DNA from: a bacterium BMS3Abin11
Lineage (GTDB): Bacteria > Pseudomonadota > Gammaproteobacteria > BMS3Bbin11
Length of the DNA: 64,000 bases
Assembly: GCA_002897635.1 (NCBI GenBank)
Contig: BDTD01000015.1
Location: 62,001 to 126,000, forward strand
Reading direction: 5' to 3'
Shown one piece after another: positions 8,735-20,512 of the stretch (positions within the stretch are counted from its first letter, which is position 1; each line of letters starts with the position of its first letter). The notes beneath the pieces were generated by a model. The model saw only the letters and a program-made list of their open reading frames with translations, made no database searches and was not told where the DNA came from. A program made the translations under genes and the position numbers.

Positions 8735-8902
8735 GAGTAGCAGGCCTTTTCAGTACTAAACCGCAACATCGATTAAGATTGCCAGGAAATGCAATCAGCG
8801 CCAGACCTGTGAGTCATAACCGTGGTATTCCAGTCGTTTCAGTCCTTCGAGCAGCGAGGTGATGACATCTGCATTAGAAACGCCTGCAGTAATTCCACAC
8901 AT
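8735..8902 (-). pseudogene. glmS: Decayed 5' end of glmS (glutamine-fructose-6-phosphate aminotransferase)
   Basis: Four bases after the glmU stop, ATG 8902 opens [31 protein letters not shown], the N-terminal nucleophile (Cys2) and glutaminase start of GlmS. The frame then reads QVWR and stops at 8797-8795. Skipping two bases restores [13 protein letters not shown], which is the expected continuation (GYDSAGLAVI... in intact enzymes), and similarity then fades. Only about 50 of some 610 codons remain. A glmU-glmS pair is a common operon, so this is a relic. The cell must carry a working glmS elsewhere, since the enzyme is needed for cell wall synthesis. Confidence 0.8.
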
Positions 8903-8906
8903 GATC

Positions 8907-10283
8907 TCAGTTCTTTTTCTGCGCATTTTTTTTTACCGGGCGTTGCCAGCCTTTTATTGTCTGCAATGGTGCGCGGCTAAGCGTAAGCTCATCATCAGGT
9001 GCATTTTTTGTAATGGTCGACCCTGCACCGATAGTCGCACCTTTTCCTACTTTAAGAGGGGCCACGAGCTGACTACCCGATCCGATAAAGGCCTTATCAC
9101 CAATGATTGTTTTATACTTATTAGCGCCATCATAATTACAGGTAATGACACCCGCCCCTATATTCACATCTGTGCCGATTTCTGTATCGCCGATATAGGA
9201 AAGGTGATTAACCTTGCTGCCTGAACCTACCTGACTTTTCTTAATTTCTACAAAATTGCCTATGTGTGCAAAAGAAGCAATCTCTGACTCCGGGCGGATA
9301 CGGGAATAAGGACCAACAATAGCGAGCTCACCTATTGATGAATCTTCCAGCACACAATTTGCTTTTATCTCAACATCGTCACCAATCACCATATTCTTTA
9401 ATAAGGTATTCGGGCCAATGCTCACACGATCACCCAGAGTGACATTACCTTCTATAACAACATTAATATCAACACAACAATCCTTACCATGAATCAGGCT
9501 GCCACGGACATCAAAGCGTGCAGGATCACTAATGGTTAATCCTTCCATGAGGTATTTGTCAGACTGTTTTTTCTGATAAATTCGTTCTATGACCGATAGA
9601 TTTTGTCGATCATTGATACCGAGTATTTCATCATTATCTACTGGCTGGCAGGTTTCAACTACTACGCCTTCCGCGATAGCCATTGCAAAAATATCTGTTA
9701 AATAGTATTCACCCTGTGCATTCTCACAGCCCAGTTTCGATACCCAGTATTTTATCTTTTTAGCCGGCCCAGAAAGTAAACCGGCATTTATTTCTGTGAT
9801 CTTTTTTTGCTCTTCGTTTGCATCCCTGTTTTCTATGATGGATTGGAAATTCTGATACTCATCTCTCTGAATGCGTCCATAGGTACCCCCTTCATTTAAA
9901 CATGCCGTCATCAAACCTACAGAATTTTCGCCACACACTTGCGTTAAAGTATTCAGTGATACTTTTGATATCAGAGGTACATCACCATATAAAATCAGTA
10001 CTGTTGAATCATCATTGACATGCTCCATTGCTATATTTACCGCATGCCCTGTACCTTTTTGTTCCGCTTGCAGAACCCAGTTCACATTTTCATTGTGAAT
10101 TTTTTCTCTGAGTAAATCTCCACCGAAACCATAAACAACATGCAGGCGATCTGCACCCAGTTCCTGGCAGGTATCAAGGACATGTTGCAACATAGGTTTA
10201 CCTGCAACTTCATGCAGAACTTTAGGTAGATCCGAGACCATGCGAGTGCCTTTACCGGCGGCAAGAATGATGACTTCGAGCAT
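8907..10283 (-). CDS. glmU: Bifunctional N-acetylglucosamine-1-phosphate uridyltransferase / glucosamine-1-phosphate acetyltransferase
   Basis: A 458-residue enzyme of normal length that makes UDP-GlcNAc for peptidoglycan and lipid A. The N-terminal pyrophosphorylase domain has LAAGKGTRM and [13 protein letters not shown] near residues 7-30 and the YGDVPLI segment. The C-terminal half is a left-handed beta helix of hexapeptide repeats, ending with [29 protein letters not shown] and the acetyl-CoA region [13 protein letters not shown]. It follows the ATP synthase operon and the SlyD-like gene on the same strand, the usual gammaproteobacterial order. The normal partner glmS is only a remnant here. 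Confidence 0.95.
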   Translation of the reverse strand: MLEVIILAAGKGTRMVSDLPKVLHEVAGKPMLQHVLDTCQELGADRLHVVYGFGGDLLREKIHNENVNWVLQAEQKGTGHAVNIAMEHVNDDSTVLILYGDVPLISKVSLNTLTQVCGENSVGLMTACLNEGGTYGRIQRDEYQNFQSIIENRDANEEQKKITEINAGLLSGPAKKIKYWVSKLGCENAQGEYYLTDIFAMAIAEGVVVETCQPVDNDEILGINDRQNLSVIERIYQKKQSDKYLMEGLTISDPARFDVRGSLIHGKDCCVDINVVIEGNVTLGDRVSIGPNTLLKNMVIGDDVEIKANCVLEDSSIGELAIVGPYSRIRPESEIASFAHIGNFVEIKKSQVGSGSKVNHLSYIGDTEIGTDVNIGAGVITCNYDGANKYKTIIGDKAFIGSGSQLVAPLKVGKGATIGAGSTITKNAPDDELTLSRAPLQTIKGWQRPVKKNAQKKN

Positions 10284-10349
10284 AAGGTTACTCTCTTTCT
10301 GAGGATCAGAATTAATCTATTATTACTATAACGTAAATTGGGGAAGGAT

Positions 10350-10412
10350 TCCTGATCCTGTGATCAGGTTGGTGCGGTTTGTTGTGCTGGCACGGCCGTG
10401 CGCCAGCACAAA
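10350..10412. repeat. Two intergenic hairpins between the SlyD-like gene and glmU
   Basis: CCTGATC/GATCAGG pairs over 10350-10367, and TTGTGCTGGC/GCCAGCACAA over about 10381-10412 with a GC-rich loop. The second lies just after the SlyD-like stop codon and could terminate or process transcripts, but it lacks a clear T run on the minus strand. Related GTGCTGGC-type ends occur in the long repeats at 44645 and 48613. Confidence 0.45.
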
Positions 10413-10414
10413 AA

Positions 10415-10906
10415 TTACTGAAACAACTGCATGGACGGATCCTGATCAGGAACCCCACGTCGCATCTCTTCATCATTAGCCTGACGAATAGAGACTACCG
10501 TAACAATAAAATTAACAGTCTGACCCGCCAGCGGATGATTACCGTCGGCAGTCAAAGTGCCATCTTCAATTTTTGTTACATAGAACAGGCGTGACTCACC
10601 TTTTTTACTCTCTGCTTCAATTTCAGCACCTATACGCCGGAACTCCTCAGGGACGTTAAAAAGGGCATCTGTAAAAACCAGGGAAGGATCGTGCTGGCCA
10701 AAGCTTTCATCGGGATTTAGGCTGATATTCACCTGATCACCTACACTTTTACCGGCCAGTGCCTGTTCGATCTTTGGAAACAGTTCCGCACCGGAACCGT
10801 GCAGGTAGCTGACAGGGATATCTCGGTGCTCAAACAGATTACCATTTTCATCTTTCAATGAATAATTGATAGCAACCACCATACCCTGGACAATCTTGTC
10901 TGTCAT
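10415..10906 (-). CDS. FKBP-type peptidyl-prolyl isomerase, SlyD-like
   Basis: A 163-residue cytoplasmic protein with an FKBP domain interrupted by an insert-in-flap segment (DESFGQHDPSLVFTDALFNV...), the SlyD layout. Family residues include GMVVAINYSLKDENG, SYLHGSGAELFPKIEQAL and NHPLAGQTVNF. It would catalyse proline isomerisation and chaperone folding. It lacks the histidine/cysteine-rich metal-binding tail of E. coli SlyD, so a nickel role is unlikely. It lies 30 bp behind atpC on the same strand. Confidence 0.85.
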   Translation of the reverse strand: MTDKIVQGMVVAINYSLKDENGNLFEHRDIPVSYLHGSGAELFPKIEQALAGKSVGDQVNISLNPDESFGQHDPSLVFTDALFNVPEEFRRIGAEIEAESKKGESRLFYVTKIEDGTLTADGNHPLAGQTVNFIVTVVSIRQANDEEMRRGVPDQDPSMQLFQ

Positions 10907-10936
10907 TTTCGATAAAATCTTATTGAATTCAGTGGC

Positions 10937-11359
10937 TTACTTTTTTTTTCGTAGCTTACGAATTATATTCAATTGCGCAACGGCTTCTGCCAGCTCGGCC
11001 TGTGCGTGGGCAAAGTCCATGTCTGCTTTCTGACCCTGCATTGCCTCTTCAGCCTGACGCTTGGCTTCCAAGGCAACAGACTCATCAAGGTCTTTGGCAC
11101 GTATTGCCGTATCACTGAGTACAGTAACAACATGTGGCTGTACTTCAAGAATACCGCCGGACACAAAGAAATGCTGCTCATTTTCGCCTTCGTGAGACCG
11201 AACAACCACCTCACCCAGCTTGATCTCGCCGATCAAGGGTGTATGGCGTGGGAAGATACCGACTTCGCCACTTTGCAACGGGACGAAGACCGCTTCCACT
11301 GTGCCGGAAAAGATTTCCTCTTCCGCGCTGACAATATTGAGATGCATAGTTATGGCCAT
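10937..11359 (-). CDS. atpC: ATP synthase F1 subunit epsilon
   Basis: A 140-residue subunit of the F1 rotor stalk. The N-terminal beta sandwich reads MHLNIVSAEEEIFSGTVEAV and GEVGIFPRHTPLIGEIKLG; the C-terminal helical hairpin ends QLNIIRKLRKKK. Epsilon couples rotation and inhibits ATP hydrolysis through its C-terminal helices. An internal ATG four codons downstream could also be the start. Last gene of the atp operon, 18 bp after atpD. Confidence 0.93.
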   Translation of the reverse strand: MAITMHLNIVSAEEEIFSGTVEAVFVPLQSGEVGIFPRHTPLIGEIKLGEVVVRSHEGENEQHFFVSGGILEVQPHVVTVLSDTAIRAKDLDESVALEAKRQAEEAMQGQKADMDFAHAQAELAEAVAQLNIIRKLRKKK

Positions 11360-11377
11360 AGCCTGATTCCTTGAAAC

Positions 11378-12754
<1,377 letters not shown>

Positions 12755-12844
12755 TTACCGGTTCCTCAGAATTAAACTGCTTACTAAAAAACTTCCTATA
12801 TACCAAACATCACGCTAACGCTCTAAACCACAGCAGTTTGTGAC

Positions 12845-13711
12845 CTATTCAAGTGCCGATGCACCACTGACTATTTCAGATAATTCCTGCGTAATCGCCG
12901 CCTGTCGTGCCTTGTTATACACAAGCTGCAGATCATCAATCATGTCGCTGGCGCTATCAGAGGCGGCTTTCATCGCCACCATACGCGCTGATTGTTCACT
13001 GGCAATGTTTTCCACCACACCCTGATAGACCTGGGTTTCAATAAAGCGGGTCATCAGGGCATCGAGCACTGGCTTGGCTTCGGGCTCATAGATATAGTCC
13101 CAATAGTGCTTATAGTCTTTTGACTCTTCTGCCTGCAAGGGCAACAACTGTGATACGGTCGGTGTTTGCGTCATGGTATTGACAAATTTGTTATACACCA
13201 GCATCACTCGATCAAGACTGCCATCACTGTAGGCATCCAGCATCACTTTGACTACACCGATCAACTGGCTGATCTGTGGCGCATCGCCCAGATGCGTAGC
13301 ACTGGAGACCATTTTGAAACCGAAACGCTTCATGAAACCCTGTGCCTTACTACCGATAGAGCAAAATTCAACCTCTACCCCTTTTTCATGCCATTGCTTC
13401 ATATCAGCAATAGCGGCTTTCAGCATATTTGTATTCAACCCACCACAAAGCCCGCGATCGGTAGATATAATGATATAACCAACACGCTTCACTTCATCGT
13501 GTTCTACCAGGAACGGATGACGGTATTCAGGATGGGCGCGCTCTAAATGACCTGCCACATCACGGATCTTTTCTGCATAAGGGCGCGCAGACATCATCCT
13601 GCTTTGTGCCATACGCATCTTACTGGCAGCAACCATCTGCATGGCACGGGTAATCTTCTGCGTGCTCTGCAGGCTCTTGATCTGGGTCTTGATTTGCTTG
13701 CCAACTGCCAT
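12845..13711 (-). CDS. atpG: ATP synthase F1 subunit gamma (rotor shaft)
   Basis: A 288-residue central-stalk subunit. The N-terminal coiled coil ([26 protein letters not shown]) and the C-terminal helix ([36 protein letters not shown]) form the shaft; the middle has [12 protein letters not shown]. Gamma transmits rotation from the c-ring to the catalytic sites. Standard length and order in the operon, 26 bp after atpA. Confidence 0.96.
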   Translation of the reverse strand: MAVGKQIKTQIKSLQSTQKITRAMQMVAASKMRMAQSRMMSARPYAEKIRDVAGHLERAHPEYRHPFLVEHDEVKRVGYIIISTDRGLCGGLNTNMLKAAIADMKQWHEKGVEVEFCSIGSKAQGFMKRFGFKMVSSATHLGDAPQISQLIGVVKVMLDAYSDGSLDRVMLVYNKFVNTMTQTPTVSQLLPLQAEESKDYKHYWDYIYEPEAKPVLDALMTRFIETQVYQGVVENIASEQSARMVAMKAASDSASDMIDDLQLVYNKARQAAITQELSEIVSGASALE

Positions 13712-13737
13712 TGTTTTTACCTGTTTGCTTACCTGTT

Positions 13738-15279
13738 CTACCAGGTGTGATTGGCCTTGAAGTCATCCAGCGCAGCACGCAGGCGGCCTTCGATTTCGTC
13801 GTTGTAATCACCCGTCTCATTGATCGTTGACATAAGATCCGACTGACTGGCATTCATATAGGCATGCAGGGCATCTTCAAAATCACGTACTTTTGCCGGC
13901 TCAATATCGTCCAGATAGCCTTTGTCGGCCGCAAACAATGAGGACGCAAGATCGGCAACGGTCAACGGTGAATACTGTAGCTGTTTCATTAATTCAGTAA
14001 TACGCTGACCCAGTGCAATCTGATTTTGCGTGGCTTCATCAAGGTCTGAGGCAAACTGGGCAAATGCCGCCAGTTCACGGTACTGAGCCAGTGCAAGACG
14101 CACACCACCACCCAGTTTCTTAATAATGTTCTGCTGTGCGGCACCCCCTACACGGGATACTGACAGACCCGCATTAATAGCAGGACGTATGCCGGCATTG
14201 AACAGATCGGTCTCGAGGAATATCTGTCCATCGGTAATTGAAATAACGTTTGTTGGAACAAAGGCTGACACATCACCAGCCTGTGTTTCAATAATCGGTA
14301 GTGCGGTCAATGAACCAGTCTTGCCCTTTACCTTGCCACCAGTGATCTCTTCCACATAGTGGGCGCTTAGTCGGGCTGCTCTTTCCAGCAGACGTGAATG
14401 CAGATAGAAAACATCACCTGGATAGGCCTCTCGGCCCGGTGGACGGCGCAGCAGTAATGAAACCTGACGATAGGCCCATGCCTGTTTGGTCAGATCATCG
14501 TAAACGATCAGGGCGTCTTCACCCTTATCACGGAAATACTCGCCCATGGTACAACCGGCGTAAGGTGCAAGGTACTGCATGGCAGCTGATTCAGCGGCAC
14601 TCGCATTCACAACAATGGTGTGCTCCATGGCACCAAACTCTTCCAGTTTGCGCACCACCGTGGCTACAGAGGAGGCCTTCTGGCCAATAGCGACATAGAT
14701 ACAGGTTACACCGGTACCTTTCTGGTTAATAATGGTATCAATCGCGACAGCTGTTTTACCGGTTTGCCGGTCACCAATAATCAGCTCTCGTTGGCCGCGT
14801 CCAATTGGCACCATTGAGTCAATGGATTTGAGTCCAGTCTGCACTGGCTGACTAACAGATTGACGAGAAATAACACCCGGCGCGACCTTTTCCAGCGGCT
14901 CAAATTCTTCAGTCTTGATCTCGCCCTTGCCATCTATCGGGTTACCCAGGGTATCGACCACACGACCAATCAGTGATTCTCCGACAGGAACTTCAAGAAT
15001 ACGGCCAGTACATTTTACACTGTCACCTTCTTTAAGATGCTCATAGGCACCCATGATCACAGTACCGACAGAATCCCTTTCCAGGTTCATCGCCAGGCCG
15101 TAGACATCACCTGGAAATTCCAGCATCTCGCCTAGCATTGCATCACTCAGTCCGTGTACCCTGACAATACCATCTGTAACACTGACGATAGTTCCTTCGG
15201 TACGCGCCTCAACTTTAGTATTAAAATTTTCCAGTCTCTTCTTGATCAGCCCTGAGATTTCTGATGGATTAAGCTGCAT
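13738..15279 (-). CDS. atpA: ATP synthase F1 subunit alpha
   Basis: A 513-residue non-catalytic nucleotide-binding subunit. It opens [19 protein letters not shown], with Walker A GDRQTGKT near residue 170, the [16 protein letters not shown] block and the [20 protein letters not shown] segment. The VSRVGGAAQ signature supplies the arginine finger that completes the beta active site. Length and motifs are as in other proteobacteria. Confidence 0.97.
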   Translation of the reverse strand: MQLNPSEISGLIKKRLENFNTKVEARTEGTIVSVTDGIVRVHGLSDAMLGEMLEFPGDVYGLAMNLERDSVGTVIMGAYEHLKEGDSVKCTGRILEVPVGESLIGRVVDTLGNPIDGKGEIKTEEFEPLEKVAPGVISRQSVSQPVQTGLKSIDSMVPIGRGQRELIIGDRQTGKTAVAIDTIINQKGTGVTCIYVAIGQKASSVATVVRKLEEFGAMEHTIVVNASAAESAAMQYLAPYAGCTMGEYFRDKGEDALIVYDDLTKQAWAYRQVSLLLRRPPGREAYPGDVFYLHSRLLERAARLSAHYVEEITGGKVKGKTGSLTALPIIETQAGDVSAFVPTNVISITDGQIFLETDLFNAGIRPAINAGLSVSRVGGAAQQNIIKKLGGGVRLALAQYRELAAFAQFASDLDEATQNQIALGQRITELMKQLQYSPLTVADLASSLFAADKGYLDDIEPAKVRDFEDALHAYMNASQSDLMSTINETGDYNDEIEGRLRAALDDFKANHTW

Positions 15280-15292
15280 GATGCCTTTCCTG

Positions 15293-15826
15293 CTAATGTG
15301 TTAGGTATGAAGTGAGATCTTTCAAACTACCCGCGACTGAGCCATCAATGACCGTGTCACCGGCGCGAATAATCACACCACCAATAATGGATGGATCTAC
15401 AGATGCCTTGATATTGACATCGCGATCAAGTTCTTTTTTCAGCATTTTTGACAGTTTGCTGATCTGTGCCTCGTCCAGAGCAAATGCAGACACCACGCTG
15501 GCATCTATCGTACCTTCAGCGCTGGCCCGCAGTTCATTAAAAAGGGCCGAAATTTCCGGCAGCAACAGCAACCTGCCGTTTTCGCGCAGTATGCTGATCA
15601 GTGCCTGCTCCTGGTCGTTGATATCTTCCAGTAGCGAAACCAGTAATGCATCGATCTGTTCACCTGTCATGCTCGGATCGCCGAGTGCAAATGTCAGATT
15701 TTTATCGGCTACCGCTATCGCATAATATGCCAGCATATCGCCCCAGCGCTGTAGCGATGAAGCCTCGCTGGCCAGCCGAAACACTGCCACGGCGTAGGGT
15801 CTTGCTAAGGTAGTGCGTTCTGCCAC
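15293..15826 (-). CDS. atpH: ATP synthase F1 subunit delta
   Basis: A 177-residue peripheral-stalk subunit that joins F1 to the b-dimer. It begins (V/M)[15 protein letters not shown] and ends [21 protein letters not shown], the conserved C-terminal signature. The start is set at GTG 15826, which has GAAGGAG six bases upstream. A longer reading from 15916 would run through the atpF stop and add 30 residues with no family similarity. Confidence 0.93.
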   Translation of the reverse strand: MAERTTLARPYAVAVFRLASEASSLQRWGDMLAYYAIAVADKNLTFALGDPSMTGEQIDALLVSLLEDINDQEQALISILRENGRLLLLPEISALFNELRASAEGTIDASVVSAFALDEAQISKLSKMLKKELDRDVNIKASVDPSIIGGVIIRAGDTVIDGSVAGSLKDLTSYLTH

Positions 15827-15866
15827 TAGTGCTCCTTCAACCTGATAATGACGGGTTGAAGGAACA

Positions 15867-16337
15867 CTAGAGCTGGCGAACCAGGTCGTCGAGGATCTCG
15901 GCATGCGCCTTCTCATCGACTTCTCTTTTCAGGATTGTGCTGGCACCTTCTACTGCCAGCCTGGCAACAGAGGCACGCAGTTCTTCGCGCGCACGATTTG
16001 ATTCCTGCTCAATCTCGGCCTGAGCACTGGCCAGTATCCTTGCCCGCTCTTCATTGGCCTCAATCTTCGCTTCATCAACAATACCACCTGCACGCTTGTT
16101 TGCCTGCGCAAGCAGTACTGAAGCCTGATCTTTAGCTTCCTTTATCTTTGCAGTCGCATTCTTTTGTGCCAGTTCCAGATCACCTTCGGCACGTGAAGCC
16201 GCTGCCAGTCCGTCTGCGATATTTTTCTGCCGTTCACGCAAGGCACCGACAACAGGCAACCAGATGTATTTCTGGCAGAAGATAACGAACAACGCAAAGG
16301 CAATAGCCTGCCCAAGTAATGTCGCATTAATATTCAC
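15867..16337 (-). CDS. atpF: ATP synthase Fo subunit b
   Basis: A 156-residue stator subunit: one N-terminal membrane helix ([20 protein letters not shown]) and a long charged, heptad-rich helix (residues about 35-150) that forms the dimeric peripheral stalk. The length matches the E. coli protein. Between atpE and atpH, in the expected order. Confidence 0.95.
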   Translation of the reverse strand: MNINATLLGQAIAFALFVIFCQKYIWLPVVGALRERQKNIADGLAAASRAEGDLELAQKNATAKIKEAKDQASVLLAQANKRAGGIVDEAKIEANEERARILASAQAEIEQESNRAREELRASVARLAVEGASTILKREVDEKAHAEILDDLVRQL

Positions 16338-16378
16338 GACAACACCTCCAGGTTTCCGGGTTTAATGCCAGGCACTGC

Positions 16379-16803
<425 letters not shown>

Positions 16804-16819
16804 TAGGTTGTAGTACTAA

Positions 16820-17668
<849 letters not shown>

Positions 17669-17707
17669 TTAAATAATAATTATGAACAAACCTGATAAAA
17701 AACCAGT

Positions 17708-18079
17708 TCATATTTTATTCAGTACACCTGCAATCAGTGCGGGCGATATCTGTATCCACAAATACACAGCAAACAGTGCCGCCGCATTCAATGGTTTCAA
17801 TAAAACCACAGCCAGTAAAAACAGGGCTACAGTCAAAAATAATTTACCTATTACACCCCGGTATGCTACTGCGGCGAGGTGATCTACCTGCCAGCTACCT
17901 TTATTACTAAAAAGCCTTAGCGCGAAAAAGGCATTAGCAATCACTGAAATCATGCCACCGGAGAGTGCTGAATACGCTGTTACCAGGCCAAAAACAGGTA
18001 ACAAAACAACAGATGTAGTCAATGCCAGAGACACCTGCCAGCCAATAATGTTGAATGGTCTTTGATTGATAGTGTTCAT
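17708..18079 (-). CDS. atpI: ATP synthase subunit I (assembly-associated membrane protein)
   Basis: A 123-residue protein with four predicted membrane helices (VSLALTTSVVLLPVFGLVTA, the ISVIANAFFALRLF region, LFLTVALFLLAVVLL and LFAVYLWIQISPALIAGV). It is the first gene of the operon, the usual place for AtpI, which helps assemble the c-ring or handle magnesium. Sequence conservation in this family is low, so the call rests on position, size and topology. Confidence 0.8.
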   Translation of the reverse strand: MNTINQRPFNIIGWQVSLALTTSVVLLPVFGLVTAYSALSGGMISVIANAFFALRLFSNKGSWQVDHLAAVAYRGVIGKLFLTVALFLLAVVLLKPLNAAALFAVYLWIQISPALIAGVLNKI

Positions 18080-18154
18080 CTAACAAATCCCGATCAACCC
18101 AGTAGCAGTTCAGCTTTACACGCTATCAAAAATAGCTCTTACCGAGAGGCGCGT

Positions 18155-18183
18155 AGTATAGTGATAAGCCCCTTTTGGGTCAA
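18155..18183 (-). promoter_or_regulatory. Sigma-70 promoter of the atp operon
   Basis: On the minus strand TTGACC (18183-18178), a 17-bp spacer and TATACT (18160-18155), about 75 bp ahead of the atpI start. Both hexamers are close to consensus at the ideal spacing, in the only gap between parB and the atp genes. Confidence 0.8.
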
Positions 18184-18244
18184 CATCAGATTGCTAAATA
18201 TGCTGCCTGACATAACACCAAATCAACAGTTATCCAGTACCGCG

Positions 18245-19105
18245 TCAATGTATCTTCTCAAGAATTCCCTGCAGCACATCATTGCCATGAAAATCGATGA
18301 TCAACTTGCCTTTGCCCCGGCTGCCAAGCTTGATTTCCACATGCGTCCCCAGTTTTTCAGACAAAGATTCCTCCAGATGCCTGACATCCGGGTCTTTTAC
18401 TTTTGCTTTGCCAGCAAGGCTGTTGCGATCTTCCTGCAGCCTGCGAACCAATTGCTCGGCCTGTCGAACACTCATACCGCTTTTAACAATCTGCTGGGCA
18501 GCTTTGTACTGCAGGCCCTCCTCAAGAGAAAGCAGGGCGCGGGCATGTCCCATATCCAGCTGCCCCTGTTCCAGTAGAGTGCTTACATCAGATTGTAGAG
18601 AAAGCAGACGCAACAGGTTGCTCACTGCAACACGGGAACGGCTGACACTGTCCGCTACCTGCTGATGAGTCATGGTGAATTCCTCTATCAGGCGTTGCAT
18701 CCCTCTGGCCTCTTCAATAGGATTCAGGTCTTCGCGCTGTAAGTTCTCGATCAGGCCGATAACCATAGCGTCTTCATCAGACAGCTCACGCACCACGACA
18801 GGCACGCGACCAAGACCGGCCTGCTGTGCAGCCCGCCAGCGACGCTCGCCGGCGATAATTTCATAATCACCGGAGGCCAGTTTGCGTGCGACTATAGGTT
18901 GCAACACACCCTGCCTGGCAATCGAGTTAGCAAGTTCATCCAGCGCATCCTGATCCATCTGCCGGCGTTGCTGAAATTGGCCCCGCTGCAGAAATTCTAC
19001 CGGTAGCTGCTGCAATTTGTCAGGTGAAATATCGTCCACTGAAGCACCACTATCACCTAGCAGGGCATCAAGGCCACGACCTAATCTACTTTTTTTTGTA
19101 TTCAT
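18245..19105 (-). CDS. parB: Chromosome-partitioning protein ParB
   Basis: A 286-residue ParB/Spo0J protein. N-terminal RLGRGLDALLGD, then the CTP-binding/ParB box (GVLQPIVARKL, EIIAGERRWRAAQQAGL), a helix-turn-helix region (MTHQQVADSVSRSRVAVSNLLRLL) and a C-terminal dimerisation domain. It clamps on parS sites near the origin and recruits ParA. I did not find a parS-like 16-mer in the window by eye. It overlaps the parA stop by one base (TAATG). Confidence 0.95.
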   Translation of the reverse strand: MNTKKSRLGRGLDALLGDSGASVDDISPDKLQQLPVEFLQRGQFQQRRQMDQDALDELANSIARQGVLQPIVARKLASGDYEIIAGERRWRAAQQAGLGRVPVVVRELSDEDAMVIGLIENLQREDLNPIEEARGMQRLIEEFTMTHQQVADSVSRSRVAVSNLLRLLSLQSDVSTLLEQGQLDMGHARALLSLEEGLQYKAAQQIVKSGMSVRQAEQLVRRLQEDRNSLAGKAKVKDPDVRHLEESLSEKLGTHVEIKLGSRGKGKLIIDFHGNDVLQGILEKIH

Positions 19106-19869
19106 TAATTTGACTCTCTTCCCATAACCTCACCCGCCAGTGCCAGGTATGCCCTCGCACCTTTGGATCGTTTATCATATTCAAGCACAGGCTTGCCATA
19201 ACTCGGCGCTTCTGCCAGACGGATATTGCGTGGAATAATTGTGTGGTAAACCTTGTCGCCAAAATGTCGTTCCAGTTGTGACGACACCTCTCTCGATAAC
19301 GAATTTCGGCTGTCAAACATAGTCCGCAACAAGCCTTCTATATTCAGGTCGGGGTTAAAAGCGGCCCTTATTTTGCGCACTGTATTCACCAGCTCAGTCA
19401 GCCCTTCCAGTGCAAAATATTCACATTGCATTGGGATAACAACGGCATCCGATGCCACCAGAGCATTTACTGTCAGCAAGTCTAACGAAGGTGGACAGTC
19501 TATCAGTATGAAATCATATTCCTCGCGTATGGTTTGCAAGGCTACTCGCAGTCGGAATTCTCTATGCGCCTCATCCACCAGCTCAATTAATGCGCCTGAA
19601 AGTTCACGATTGGATGCAAGCACATCATAAGATACATTTGTAGCTACGATGGCTTCCTGTATTGGGACAGCGTGCATTAATACTTCATACGCGGTTGCAT
19701 TCTGACCATCCCGGTCAACGCCGCTGCCAACAGTGGCGTTACCCTGCGGGTCGATATCTACCAGCAGTATCTTTTGCTTCATGCGCGAAAGTGATGCCGC
19801 CATATTGATCGCAGTTGTGGTTTTCCCTACGCCACCTTTCTGATTTGTTATAGATAAGACTTTAGCCAT
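19105..19869 (-). CDS. parA: Chromosome-partitioning ATPase ParA (Soj)
   Basis: A 254-residue deviant Walker ATPase: KGGVGKTT at 11-18, VDIDPQGNATVGSG, and DCPPSLDLLTVNAL. It opens MAKVLSITNQ, so the start is put at ATG 19869; upstream in-frame codons overlap rsmG and lack family similarity. ParA forms a nucleoid-bound gradient that moves ParB-origin complexes. Co-transcribed with rsmG (1-base gap) and parB. Confidence 0.95.
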   Translation of the reverse strand: MAKVLSITNQKGGVGKTTTAINMAASLSRMKQKILLVDIDPQGNATVGSGVDRDGQNATAYEVLMHAVPIQEAIVATNVSYDVLASNRELSGALIELVDEAHREFRLRVALQTIREEYDFILIDCPPSLDLLTVNALVASDAVVIPMQCEYFALEGLTELVNTVRKIRAAFNPDLNIEGLLRTMFDSRNSLSREVSSQLERHFGDKVYHTIIPRNIRLAEAPSYGKPVLEYDKRSKGARAYLALAGEVMGRESN

Positions 19870-19870
19870 T

Positions 19871-20512
19871 TCATTTATGTGTTTTTTTACAGATAACCAG
19901 GTGCCGCTGCTCTGGCAGACCCGGTACATTCAATTTGATTACACCTTCAACCCTGAAACCCGCCACCATTTCTACCGGCTCTTCGCCTGGCCATTGTCCT
20001 TTCATGGCAAGCAGTTGCCCACCGTCGGCAATTAAATGCCCCGAGCAGGCAATAAAAGACGATAAACTGCTAAATGCGCGGCTAAGCAGACTATCAAATT
20101 TTTCATGCGGATGATATTTCTCCGCACGCTGTTGCACTATGCTTACATTATGCAGTTTTAATTGTGCCTGCACCTGTCGCAGAAAGCGACAACGTTTGGC
20201 ATTGCTGTCCAGTAATGTCACCTTTATATCCGGACACGCAAGGGCAACAGGAATCCCCGGCAGTCCTGCACCACTGCCGATATCGATAATTTTCCTGCCA
20301 TGCAGGTAGGGCACAATAGACAAACTGTCCAGCAGGTGTCGTGTTACGAAATCTGTATCACTCTTTACCGTAGTCAGGTTATAGACCCGGTTCCAGCGCT
20401 TCAGTAGTGAAAGATAGCCCAGTATCTGGCTCCTGCCCTGATCATCAACTTCAAGCCCGATGCCATCAACGCCTTCCGCCAGCATAGTCTTCAAGTCTTC
20501 TGCTTTTCCCAT
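19871..20512 (-). CDS. rsmG: 16S rRNA (guanine-527 N7)-methyltransferase
   Basis: A 213-residue AdoMet-dependent methyltransferase. The NLT segment (WNRVYNLTTVKS), HLLDSLSIVPYL, the glycine-rich binding loop IIDIGSGAGLPGIPVAL and SRAFSSLSSFI are RsmG (GidB) marks. It modifies G527 of 16S rRNA; loss gives low-level streptomycin resistance in other bacteria. Its start overlaps the mnmG stop by one base. Confidence 0.94.
   Translation of the reverse strand: MGKAEDLKTMLAEGVDGIGLEVDDQGRSQILGYLSLLKRWNRVYNLTTVKSDTDFVTRHLLDSLSIVPYLHGRKIIDIGSGAGLPGIPVALACPDIKVTLLDSNAKRCRFLRQVQAQLKLHNVSIVQQRAEKYHPHEKFDSLLSRAFSSLSSFIACSGHLIADGGQLLAMKGQWPGEEPVEMVAGFRVEGVIKLNVPGLPEQRHLVICKKTHK

Noticed and set aside
18080-18244. 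parS or oriC features near parAB
   Set aside because: No parS-like 16-mer and no cluster of DnaA boxes could be seen by eye; the gap is explained by the atp promoter.
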